Below, piece by piece: positions 36,401 to 47,107 of a stretch of 64,000 nt of DNA. Numbering within the stretch: the first letter of the stretch is position 1; every line of letters begins with the position of its first letter. Under the pieces are notes generated by a model. That model made no database searches. It was given only the letters and a program-made list of their open reading frames with translations, and was not told the DNA's origin. The position numbers and the translations under genes were made by a program. Origin of the DNA: Melastoma dodecandrum (Eukaryota; Streptophyta; Magnoliopsida; Myrtales; Melastomataceae); NCBI GenBank assembly GCA_029817715.1, contig JARUPY010000072.1, forward strand, positions 85,594 through 149,593, given 5' to 3'.

Positions 36401-37516
36401 TTAAAGTGATCCCTTTCGAATCAACCTGAGCTTAGAACGTAGATCTTCAAATGGACTCTTCGGAAGGGGCTTTGTAAAAATGTCAGCGATGTTGTCTTTA
36501 CTTCGAACAGCAACCATATCAATAATCCCATCAAGCACTTTTTCACGGATGAAGTGATGCTCAAGTTCAATATGTTTTGTCCTCGCGTGAAAGACGGGAT
36601 TTGATGTAAGCTTGATCGCACTTAAGTTATCTCCATGAATAGGAACAGGTTCGTCAATGCATTCTTGGAGATCCTCAATAAGTCTACGAAGCCAAACACA
36701 CTCTTGAGCGGCATGAGCTGAAGCTTTATACTCGGCTTCGGTGGTGGACAGCGACATTGAACTTTGTTTCTTACTGCACCATGAAATACTTGTTTTTCCA
36801 CATAGAAAAACGAATCCAGAAGTTGATCTTCGATCATCTAGATCCCCACCAAAATCAGCATCCATAAATCCTTCCAAAGAGAACTTTGCTCATTTCCTAT
36901 AGAATAAGCCCACGTCAAGAGTAGAATTAACGTACTTCAATATATTCTTTGCTCCCTCGAAATGTGGCTTTCTTGGCGTTTGCATATATCGGCTAACAAC
37001 ACCAACAGAGAAGGCAATATTCGGCCTTGCTATAGTCAAATAAATCAGGCTTCCCACAAGGACGTGATAGAGACGGAGATCCGATAGTTGTGTTCCTTCA
37101 TCACAACGAAGCTTCGTACCCATATCGAGTGGTGTTGACCGCTTCTTCCCGTTTATCATTCCGAACTTCTCAACAAGCTTCTTGGCGTAGCTGGATTGAG
37201 ACACAAAAATCCCATCATCCAAATTTTCAATTTGCATTCCGAGAAAGTTACTCACCTCGCCTAGCTTCTTCATGTCAAAACGCAACAATAGTTCTTCTTG
37301 AAGCCGAGCAACTTCTGAATAATTGCTGCCCGTTAAAATAATATCGTCAACAAATAATAGAACAACCACCAAAAGTCCTTGATTTTTCTTGACGAAGAGA
37401 CTTGAATCCGAGTTGGATACCGCACAACCACAAAAACATAAGAACTCAGCGATTTTTCCGAACCAAGCTCGTGGGGCTTGCTTCAATCCATAGAGTGTCT
37501 TTTTCAACTTGCACAC
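36401..37516 (-). pseudogene. Copia RT C-terminal half and RNase H
   Basis: 37516 to 36893 reads the second half of reverse transcriptase, with LYGLKQAPRAW and the catalytic FVDD box, ending in a stop at 36890-36892. 36877-36401 reads RNase H, with DADFGGD, the STTEAEYKA block and the terminal FTKPLP region. In a working element both belong to one polyprotein. The stop between them and the frameshift upstream of 37516 break it. Confidence 0.9.
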
Positions 37517-37618
37517 ATAATCCGATGATTTTCCGATTCAAATCCGATTGGCTGCTCCATATATATATGTCCATCAAGTTCACCATATATAAGAATGCAT
37601 TTTTGACATTTTTGACAT

Positions 37619-39312
37619 CTAGTTGCCACAGTTTCCACCGTAACTAGCCGCTAAAGCAAGAATGGTGCGTACCGAAGTCATCTTCGCAACCGGACTGAAA
37701 GTTTTCTCGTAATCTTCTCCATATTTTTTAGAGAATCCCCGAGCGACCAGCCTTGCCTTGAATCGATCTATGCTCCCGTCGGCTTTCCTTTTAATGCGAA
37801 AGACCCATTTACATGACACCGGTTGCACTTCGGGTGGCTTCGAAACTAAATGCCAAGTTTCATTTTTCAGCAAAGCATCCATTTCTTCCTTCATGGCAAA
37901 CTCCCACTCCCTTACTCCTTTAGCTTCCTCATACGAAGTTGGTTCTTCATCATCAATCGGATTAGCAAGGAAGCATGAAAAAGTAGTGACAAAATTTTCA
38001 TCTCTATAACGAAGAGGTCGATCAACAAACCTCCTTGGTCGCTGATTTCTTTGATCATTCTCACCGTGATTAATACTCCCCCTTTCACCTTGAACCCCTT
38101 CCGAAGAATTTTCTGAAAACTGAGATAATGGTAAGGTAACCATGTCATTCTCTTTACTAAGTAGATCTTGAAAGTGATAGGAGGAAATCTCATAGAAGAT
38201 CACGTCGCGAGATACGACACATTTATTTGTCGTAGGATCCAAACATCTCCAACCCTTTCTCCATTCGTCGTAGCCGACGAAAACATATTTGATTGCTTTT
38301 GCATCCAATTTACTCATTTGAGAATCCAGCAAATGAACATAGCAAGTAGATCCAAATACTCGAAGATGCTTCACATTTGGCTTAACACCATACAACAATT
38401 CGTATGGTGCCTTGTTATTTGTCGGACTAAGGGGCATCCGATTGATCACATGGACTGCACAATTCATTCCTTCCGCCCACAACTCCTTGGACAATTTCTT
38501 TGCGTGCAACCAACTCTTACAAGTCTCCACAAGATGTCTGATCTTTCTCTCCGCAACTCCATTTTGTTGCGGTGTTATCGGACATGACAACTCCCTCTTA
38601 ATACCATTGTTTCGGCAAAAAATGAGAAACTCATTTGAGCAAAACTCGCCACCATTGTCCGTCCGCAACGTCTTGATTTTTCTGCCCAACTCCCCTTCGA
38701 CGTTTTTTTAAAGTCGAGAAACATAGAGAATGTCTCCGACTTATGCTTCACAAAATAAACCCAAGTGAACCGAGAATAATCATCCACAAACAATAACATA
38801 CAATTACCTCCGGAGTAAGATGAAGTTTTTGTTGGACCCATCAAACAACTATGGATCCGTTCTAAGGGAGCCGTGCACCGAGACGTAGAGTTCTCGAAAG
38901 GAACTCGATGCGACTTGCCGAATTGACATCCCTCACAAACTTTTTCATTGTCAATCTTCAAAGACTCGGGCAATCCAGCCACCGACTTCTTTTGGATAAT
39001 AGCCTTCATTTTTATCATATTTATATGACCAAGCCTCGCATGCCACAAGGATGATGTATCATTCCTCCTCATCTTCTCGATATAAGAATCTGAAGCCGAC
39101 AAAACAAATAAATCTTTCACCCTCGTACCCGTATGAACAACATCAGCCTTGATTTCCTTGATGTTCCGAAGAAACTTCACATCTCGTGGCCCAAAGAGCA
39201 CGAAATTTCCGACATCCACCGCGTTTGTGACTGAGAAAAGATTCTTTTGTATTCCTGGCACATGATAAACACTATTGAGAGTGATTGATTCTCCACAATC
39301 ATTGTTGATCAC
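37619..39312 (-). pseudogene. Copia integrase and RT N-terminal half
   Basis: 39312-38710 reads the GAG-pre-integrase zinc region (SLWHARLGHINM, CEGCQFGKSHR) and the start of the integrase core. A T-run at 38703-38709 is one base short of the open frame. The frame resumes at 38689 with TDNGGEF, ERKIRHLVET and the C-terminal integrase segment, then the first half of reverse transcriptase (KWVFRIKRKADG, RFKARLVARGF). It slips again near 37640, where a short internal duplication (about 9 nt) is also seen. Confidence 0.9.
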
Positions 39313-39327
39313 AACAGTACCTTCCTT

Positions 39328-40383
39328 TCAAATTTTATGAACGGTATTATCCGCGGTCATGATTCCATTCCCTCCGTCGTGTGTCCAGGAATGCGAGAAA
39401 ATAGTCTCATCTCCGGTAATATGGTGACCGCATCCAGAATCCACGACCCACTCTTTGTTGGAAGAAGGTTTCTTGCTTGAACTTCCTTTGGCCATCAAAC
39501 AAGGTACCCACGTCGAATCTTCGTTGACTGATTTGACGAGAAAACAATTACTCCAATCTTCTTCCTTTTGTTCTTCTTGTTTCTCCGCAACATCCGCATA
39601 ATTTCCCGATTTCAATTTAACTCGGCAATTCCTTTTAATGTGACCGAGTTTCCCGCAGCGATAACACTTGAAACTCTTCTTCGAGAACTTCGAAGATTCT
39701 CCTTCCGGTTTACTTTCATTTTTCACCGAGTTACCCTTCTTTGTGAACAAAGCATTGCTCGACTCTTCCTTGATGCTCGTTCCAGCCATTTGTCTAGCCA
39801 ACGACTCTTGTGAGGAGAGGAGATTCTCAAACTTTTCAAGCGACGGTTGTTGAGCCCACCCTTGAATTGAGGTGACAAATGAAGTGTACTCCGGTCGAAG
39901 TCCGCGGATGATGTACCGCTTCATCCGAGCTTCCGAAATCCTCTCGTCCGGATTTAGAAGAGAGATTTCCGAACATAAGTTTTTCACCTTCAGAAAATAT
40001 TCTGAGCACGGCATTCCATCTTGCTTTGCAACCGCCAACTCATTCTTGAGCAATTGTAGCCGAGCTTCGTTCTTCTTGTTGAACAAACGATCAAGCGTAT
40101 TCCAAATCTCTCAAGCCGACGCACATCCCATTATGTGCTCGAAGATCTCATGTGAAACAGACCTCTTTAAAACAAATTCCGTCTTCGCATTACGTCTCTT
40201 CCAATTCTTGAGCGCTTCCGCATTTGCGTCAACATTCTCCGGAGCAATGGCACCATCGGCGACGACGACATCGCATAGATCTTCACCGACAAGATACAAT
40301 TCCATACAGGTTTTCCAAATCCGATAGTTGGACTGAGTCAAGAGCATCATTCCAAGACCCGCAACACGACCGCCACCTTCCAT
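39328..40383 (-). pseudogene. Copia gag and protease
   Basis: The reading frame starts at ATG 40381-40383 with the gag domain (SNYRIWKTCMELYLVGEDL), is interrupted by TGA at 40111-40113, and continues with the CCHC zinc knuckle (CYRCGKLGHIKRNC) and the aspartic protease motif VVDSGCGHHITG. It ends at TGA 39328-39330, where related elements read through. Confidence 0.9.
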
Positions 40384-40435
40384 ATCGAAGATCAACGATA
40401 CCTTCTTCACGAGCACAATCAAAGCTCGGATACCA

Positions 40436-40735
40436 TGTAACAAAAAAAACGAAGCACCGAGAATCACTCGATGATCGAACCGTGAAGAAGAAATTTTTTT
40501 AAAAGAAAGAAAAAAACTTGGATTGATGCAACTTAAGTCCAAAAAAAAAGGTTACAACTATTTATAAAACTAAAGACATTATAGGAAAAGTAAACATAAT
40601 AAAATGAGACTTTTAAGTTCCCGAAACATTGTCTCCCTCGATAGTTGAAGAGTCTTCTTAGAATACTAAGCATCACCACCGTTTCAATGAACTAATGAGA
40701 CTCTTCGAAAAATCACATCACTTTAATTTACAACA
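40436..40735 (-). repeat. 5' LTR of the copia element
   Basis: 300 bp with TG..CA ends. The primer-binding site lies directly inside, at about 40424-40435 on the minus strand. The target duplication CCCAG follows at 40736-40740. Confidence 0.95.
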
Positions 40736-41921
40736 CCCAGTGTGATGGTACATGGTGGTCTACTTCAGCTTTTGTGCGCGGTGGGATGAAACGCGAAATT
40801 TACTGGTCTAGGGTTTTGCAGGAAAGACCTCCTGGCCTGAGCTGCTGCACAAAGACTGGTTTACAGCAGTCAACACGATCGCGAGTGAGAATTCCTTGGT
40901 GAGTGCGGTCGTAGTACCTGAAAATTCAGTGGTTACGGACGACTTCACCTGCGCACGGTTTCGAGTACGGGTCGACAAGGAGGGGAAGGTCACGAGGGTC
41001 CCCAAGGTTGGCTAAGTTTGTGATGCAACTTAACATACGCGCGCTGGCGCACACATACACACCTATACTCAATAATGAATGTCTGCCCTTTATCTGAGAC
41101 GAAAGAAAAAACTGTCGGTTCATCGACGATCCGATGAAAAAGCAATTACGTTTATCCAAAAAAATTGTGTCTTTTCCTTTTCTAAAAAAGTCCGGCATGT
41201 GATATAAAAATAGAATATATATATATTGAAACGAGTAAACAAATCCGATGGGAAAATGGATTAGACGACATCAAGCATGGATATATGCTAAGTAATGTCT
41301 ATATTTGCTCCAATATATAAAATCAATAGATTTATGCTCTAAAATTAATTAATAATAGAGAGAGTAATTCGTCAAACTTATTGGGTTAGGGTCTTTTTTT
41401 TTTCTAACAAGGGATTTTTGAATTTGTATAATTAGATTAACCCTTTTAACACTTGATAAAGACAGACACGACATTGTATGCTTTATCCTGGGAGATCGAG
41501 AAGGAAAGAAGATCGGCTGTTCATTGATGATACCCTAAGAAACAATGAAATATATGAAAATCTCACTATGATCTACTAATGTTATATTTAATGGCCGACA
41601 ACTCATGTTAACCAGCAACTCACTCCAAACTTTTACTAATAAGGAAAGAGGCAAAACCAGGGTGTTTGTCAAAGCAATGGAAGGATAGCCGCGAGTCATC
41701 GACGATGATCTTCCCAGAGTACAAGGCGGCTGAAGCCTGTCGCTGTAATCTCCTTTCATCATCCGAAGAGGGTTTCTTTCCTTTTGTCTGATCTCAGATT
41801 GTCTTTCTCTTGATGTTTCTTCTTCACGTGTTGAATTTTCTAGCGAAATCGGTGACATAGGAGACCCTATAGTGCTTGGCTGGTGGTGTGATGTATTTTA
41901 CTTTACAATGATAAAATAAAG

Positions 41922-42980
41922 GCGTTTTTAGCCTTAAGTATAGTCGAACTTTCTTTTCTGTCAACATTTTACTTTGTTATATAAAAACGTCCGTAACTTT
42001 GTATTGTACCTTTTTTCTAACCAATTCGTGACGGCATTACGCTTTACCATGACGTGGCAATAACGGAATCATATGATGTGGCAATCCTATCTGGACAAAA
42101 AATCACAACGTAGGACAAAATATGCCACGTCCCACAAGAGGAGCATGACTACCCGATGGCGCAGTGAGGATGTTGCTGACGGCGGTGACGCGGTAGACGG
42201 TGAGGATGGGTTACGGGAGGGTGGAACGAGTGGTGCTTGACTGGAACTCGAACGCCATTGATGTTAACCCTAATCGTCTTCGTCTTTGTAAGTCGCTAAA
42301 CCCTAATCGCTTTCTCACATTTGAGGAAGAAACAATTACTGTTAGGTTTTGGGGATAACAGCCTTTGGGGAAGAACCCAGACCTTCCTTCACTTTTTTTT
42401 TTAATTTTAACACTTAATAGTACCACATCGGACAGTCATACTACTCTTGTGGGACGTGACATATTTTGTCATACGTTGTGGTTTTTTGTCCGTAACGCCA
42501 TTACGAATTGATTAGGTTTTGGGGATAACTGCATTTGGGGAAGAACCTCGACCTTCCTTCAACTTTTTTTAATTTTAACACTTAATAGTGCCACATCGAG
42601 CAGTCATACTTCTCTTGCAGGACGTGGCATATTTTGTTCTATGTTGTGGTTTTTTGTCCGTAACGCCATTACGAATTGGCTAGGAAAAAGGTACAACACA
42701 TAATTGCTGATATTTTCATATAACAAAGTAAAATGTTGACAGAAAAGAAAGTTCGACCATACTTAGGGCTACAAACGTATATTTTGTCTTTTTCTTACAC
42801 ATAGCATTGCCACCTCAACCACATAGGACGCCATTAAACCCACGTCAGACTTCGGGGTAACGCCATCACGAACTGGCTAGAAAAAAATGTACAATGAAAA
42901 GTTACGGGCGTTTTTGTATAGCAAAGAAAAATTTGGACGCAAAAGAAAGTTCGATAATGTTTAGGGCTAAAAAAGTATAT
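41922..42980. mobile_element. Complex long-inverted-repeat DNA element
   Basis: The left arm (about 41922-42155, with AGTCGAACTTTCTTTTCTGTC) recurs in inverted form at about 42600-42777 and again, more diverged, at about 42844-42980. Shared landmarks in inverted order include the TATAACAAAGTAAAATGTTGAC block and the CCACAACG/GACAAAATATGCCACGTCC block. Between the arms lies a GC-richer patch (about 42155-42300) without recognisable protein. Long arms and absence of a transposase suggest a non-autonomous MULE-type element that has been rearranged. Exact borders and target duplication are not settled. Confidence 0.6.
42342..42681. repeat. 170-bp tandem duplication inside the inverted-repeat element
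   Basis: 42342-42511 and 42512-42681 are adjacent direct copies, each starting TTAGGTTTTGGGGATAAC and ending near TTACGAATTG. They differ by a modest number of substitutions and a poly-T length change. Each copy includes part of the element's right arm. Confidence 0.85.
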
Positions 42981-44241
42981 TAGGCCAAAAATAAACAATG
43001 GAAAACGTAAAAGAAATTGCTAATCCTTCCTGTCTTTTAGTGTCGGCTGGAAAGGAAATAAAATTGCCAGTAGCCGCCATCAACTCGAGCTCCCCCATTA
43101 GAAAGTTAATATTATCTACGAGATGTTCTAACCCAATGTTGTGGATCATCCCAGTTGACCTTCTAAGTCTTTGATCCAATGCGATCCTGAAATCAGATTG
43201 GAATTCACCCAAGAAGAAAATCATCCCAGTTCGAACTTCTAAGCTTTCTTTCTTTTAACCAATAGCCTGTTGCCGCCTTCTTATTAATAAGTATATTTCC
43301 TATTCGATTATGGAATCTAAGGCACACCAACTGCATAATTTTTTTAGCAATTTACCTATGATTTATGAAATTTAAGGTTCTTGTGTTTATATATTTTTTT
43401 GGACAGATATTATGACCCTGAATTTGTTGTGTCTTTTAATATATCTATAATATAAAAATAGATATTTAAAAAATATACATGTATAAAAATGCCTCGGCCT
43501 AGAATAACAAAATGATTTTACTGCATTATTGCCGTGGTCGGGATGACTTCCATCTATGGTTGAGGATGGGTTTCGGGTAAAATAGAGAACCGGTTAGAAT
43601 CGGTACCCTATGGTCGGTGTCAGAATAGGTTTTCGAATAGATCGGATAGGTTTTAGGTTCTAAATTTTTGAAAACCGGCAATACCAAGTATGGTTCCAGT
43701 TCTCACATCGGAACCAACTTAGAGAACCTGGAACTAATATAATTTTATAATATCTTTATATAATCTTTATTCTCTAATTATATAAATAATTTTTATTTTA
43801 AAATAGTAAATATTTAGTAAATATTTCTTATTTATATTTATCAATTTTACGCACAATGTTGATAAGTCTTTCTTTACGGATACTCGAACCCACCAACCCC
43901 TTGTCCTTACCCTTTTCGTTAGGGCTTGAGGTTTTTTTAGATTGATTGGAGTAATTCTTGATATTTTTTTAAATTGATTAGAATAATGTTTCACGTTTTT
44001 TTAGATTAATTGAAGTAACGCGGTGGATTTAAAACTTCCATCCAAGATAAAACAAAAAATAGCTTCATTCATTCGTAGATTAGGAAAATATTTTTTGAAA
44101 TATGTTAAATAATTTTAAAATTTGAAAGGCCTGTGATGTTTTTCTACCACCACATATAGGTTCCGACAATCATATATACATAGTACCAGTTCACTCTCGT
44201 GATCCATGTCCATTTTCATTTCTTCAGACAAAATAATAATA

Positions 44242-46848
44242 ATGGAGGAACCGACGGCTCCCCTCCACCACCGCCACGTCAGCACCAAGACCATCCTCTT
44301 CAACCGCTGCTTCATGTCCCTCCACGCCCTCCTCCTCACCTTCCTCTTCTTCTACCGCTTCTCCTTCTTCTGCTCCTCCCCGGTAGGACGCCCCCCTATG
44401 CTCGCTTGGGCCATCGTGTCGTTCGGTGAGCTCTTCCTCGCCTTCCAGTGGGCCCTCGACCAGGCCTTCCGGTGGCGCCCCGTGCGGAGGACTGCGTTCC
44501 CCGACCGGCTCCCTGGTCCCGACCTCCTTCCCTCCGTCGACGTGTTCATTTGCACGGCGGACCCCGATATGGAGCCGACCGTCGACGTGATGAACACTGT
44601 CATTTCGGCCATGGCGCTGGATTACCCTCCGGGGAAGCTGAACGTTTATGTGTCGGACGATGGGGGTTCGCCCAGGACATTGAACGGGATGAGGGAAGCG
44701 TACGAGTTTGCGACGGTTTGGCTCCCGTTCTGCCGGAAGTACAGCATCTACACGATCTGCCCGAAAGCCTACTTCCTGGACGAAGAACAGGGTAGCGATC
44801 ACCCAGAGTACGCTTCGGAGAGGAAGGAGATTCGGGTGAGCCTTAATAAGTATTTACTTGACATTTTCTCTATGATTGTGGTTGTGATGAAGATGATTTA
44901 TTTGAACAACTCCTTGCAGGAGAGGTATGATTTGTTTGAAGATAACATAACAAAGTTCGAGGATGGAAGACGCCGTGGTTCCGGCATTGATGGCCGAGAT
45001 CATCCATTCAATCTGGAGGTAATTACGTTAGTAGACAATAGGGAAGTAGTTAATTTTATGGAATGGTTGTGGTAATCGTGCGCCATCGCTCACAGATAAT
45101 CAAAGGATGCTCCGGAGGGGTCCAACAACAAGACATGCCAACCCTTGTGTACGTTGCGAGGGAGAAACGGCCTTCCCATCACCATAACTTCAAGGCCGGA
45201 GCACTCAACGTACTTGTATGTATTTCAAATAGCGAGCAAATGGCCCTGTTTTTGCCGAGTGACTGAGCTCCAGTTCGTATCATGCAGATTCGGGTGTCGA
45301 TGTTGATTAGCAACTCGCCTTACTTTCTCGTCCTGGACTGCGACATGAGGTGCAATGATCCGTCATCAGCGAAGCAAGCAATGTGCTTCCACATGGACAA
45401 GAAGAACAACTCCTCTCTCGCGTTCGTTCAGTTCCCCCAGCGGTTTTATAATATAAGCAAGAACGACATATACGACAGCCAGATCCGATCCATATTTGCG
45501 GTGACGAATCGTTTGGTCCTCGAGATATTGCCTTAGTTACTTCAATGTTATCATTAATTTACTTTGTTTCTGCTGTTCGCAGACCACTTGGTTCGGTATG
45601 GACGGGCTGCAGGGACCACTCATATCTGGAACATGCTTTTACATGAAGCGAGAGAGCCTCCTCCGAAGACCTGGCGATTGTCGAAGTAATGATATCATGG
45701 AACTCAGGAAAACATTTGGCCGCTCGAACGAGCTCGTCTGGCTGCTCCAGGCCAACGAACCAATCCTGTACCCTGCCAAAGATTCATCCACAATACTAGC
45801 GAACGCGAAAGTTCTAGCGTCTTGCGAGTACGAAGCCGATACGAAATGGGGTAAACAGGCAAGTAACATTGTTTTACTGCAGACGGCGCAGAAGTCTTAA
45901 GGTTAACGGCTAAATTTGGGACTTAAGTGATTGATTAATTTGGGGTTAATGCAGGTGGGATTCTTGTACCATTCAGTGGTGGAGGATGCATTCACAAGCT
46001 TCAATCTACACTGCAGGGGATGGACCTCCGTCTACCTGAGTCCCCTGAGGCCGCAGTTCCTAGGCACTTCGACGCCTTGCTTGAACGACTTGCTCGTCCA
46101 GGGAACGAGATGGAGCTGCGGCCTCATTGAGATCGCACTGTCGAGGTTCTGTCCATTAATATATGGCCCGACCAGGATGTCGATTCTCAACAGCATGTGC
46201 TACGCAGGAATTGCTTTCCTCCCGTTAACTCTGATCCCCGTCAATTGTTTCGCTGTGGTCCCGCCGTTATGCCTCGTCTATGGAGTCCCAATCTACCCCA
46301 TGGTTTCTGACCCCTTCTTCATTGTGTTTCCGTTGGCTTTCTCGATGGGGATTCTTAAACACTTGATTGAGGTTCTCTCGAGCGGCCACCCTGCTCAGGC
46401 ATGCATCAATGAGATCAGGATAATGATGATTAAGTCGGTGACGTGCCACGTGTATGGCACCATTAATGGCATCCTGAAGCAGCTTGGTCTGAGGAAGTCT
46501 ACCTTCGTGCCTACGAACAAGGTCTCCGACGACGAGCAGTTGAAACGTTACGAGATGGGGGTGTTCGATTTCCAGACCTCCCCGATTTTCCTAATCCCGA
46601 TGGTGAGCCTGGTGATGCTGAACATAGCAGCCTTCATGGTAGGGACCGGTCGAGCAATCCTTCGTGGAGACTGGAACAGGACGTTCCTGCATATAACTTT
46701 GTCAGCCTTCGTCCTCTTCATGAGCTACCCTGTCATTGAAGGCATGATATTAAGGAAAGACAAGGGGCGCATCGCGCCCCCTGTGACGCTTCTCTCAGCT
46801 TTGGTCTGCGGAGCCATCTTGGTGTTGGGATGGTTCTGTTTCGCATAA
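44242..46848 (+). CDS. Cellulose synthase-like protein, CslG-like
   Basis: GT2-family membrane glycosyltransferase, Golgi/ER type; the CslG clade includes enzymes recruited to triterpenoid glucuronidation, though the substrate here is unknown. Exons 44242-44835, 44920-45018, 45096-45215, 45288-45500, 45583-45858 and 45955-46848 sum to 2196 nt, 731 residues, normal for the family. Two N-terminal membrane segments precede the catalytic domain. Catalytic motifs are all present: DDG at 139-141 (VSDDGGS), DCD at 288-290, ED at 444-445 (VVEDAF) and QxxRW at 483-487 (QGTRW). The C-terminal part has about six membrane segments. Intron 5 (45859-45954) uses a GC donor in a perfect CAG|GCAAGT context; no GT keeps frame. 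An in-frame ATG at 44206 would add 12 residues. The subfamily call is from remembered CslG sequences; CslB or CslE are less likely. Confidence 0.92.
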
Positions 46849-47107
46849 CGACTCGATGCTGGTGCACTGCTTTCTTTTCTGTGTCGTAGTTAATTCTAGC
46901 TGAATGAAATCTACCCGTTACACCATTTTCACGAGCCTCGATCTACCCTTACTCTTTGGAACAAGTCTCCGAACATGGTTTTCTTGTCGGAGACTCTGGA
47001 ACGCACGCTTGAGGTCATCGGACCAAGACATGTATGTTCTTGCGCATGTGCATGACAGTTTATTTCGGCACTCATCTAGCTTTGTGCTAAAGAACCAGGC
47101 CGTGAGT
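46849..47107. other. 3' flank of the CslG-like gene
   Basis: 259 bp that should contain the 3' UTR and polyadenylation region. No other feature was seen before the LTR of the decayed copia element begins. Confidence 0.6.

Larger units (their letters stand above)
36098..40735 (-). mobile_element. Ty1/copia LTR retrotransposon, full length but mutated
   Basis: Element of 4638 bp on the minus strand, opposite to the inhibitor gene it interrupts. Both LTRs, a primer site just inside the right LTR (reverse complement TGGTATCCGAGC, resembling the initiator-Met tRNA complement) and a polypurine tract next to the left LTR (AAGGGGGAG on the minus strand) are present, plus a 5-bp target duplication. 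Domain order gag, zinc knuckle, protease, integrase, reverse transcriptase, RNase H is that of copia. The polyprotein is broken by stops at 40111-40113, 39328-39330 and 36890-36892 and by frameshifts near 38703-38709 and 37640. LTRs differ by eight substitutions in about 296 bp plus homopolymer-type indels, about 97 percent identity. It is non-autonomous as it stands. Confidence 0.96.
36086..41015 (+). pseudogene. Potato type I protease inhibitor, split by a retrotransposon
   Basis: Small single-domain serine protease inhibitor. Exon 1 begins at ATG 36086 and reads four codons to 36097, where a copia element is inserted. The 5-bp target duplication CCCAG follows the element at 40736-40740, and exon 1 resumes at 40741-40747 (TGTGATG) up to a GT donor. 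After a short intron, exon 2 is 40822-41015. Ignoring the insertion, the frame is continuous and codes for about 70 residues, the normal size. Exon 2 carries the family blocks KTSWPELL, PENSVVTDDFTCARFRVRVD and KVTRVPKVG at the C terminus. The residue at the predicted reactive-site P1 position (VTD-D) is Asp, where this family mostly has Leu, Met, Lys or similar. No other lesion was noticed, so the insertion is probably what broke the gene. Confidence 0.88.
41016..44241. other. Gene-free stretch upstream of the CslG-like gene
   Basis: No gene recognised. It contains the complex inverted-repeat element at 41922-42980 and, near 43560-43720, a low-complexity GGTT/GGAACC-rich block that looks repetitive. 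The last 100-200 bp should hold the CslG promoter; no convincing TATA box was placed. Confidence 0.6.

Noticed and set aside
44224..44802. 192-codon minus-strand frame over CslG exon 1
   Set aside because: Antisense shadow caused by the high GC of exon 1; CslG motifs on the plus strand are decisive.
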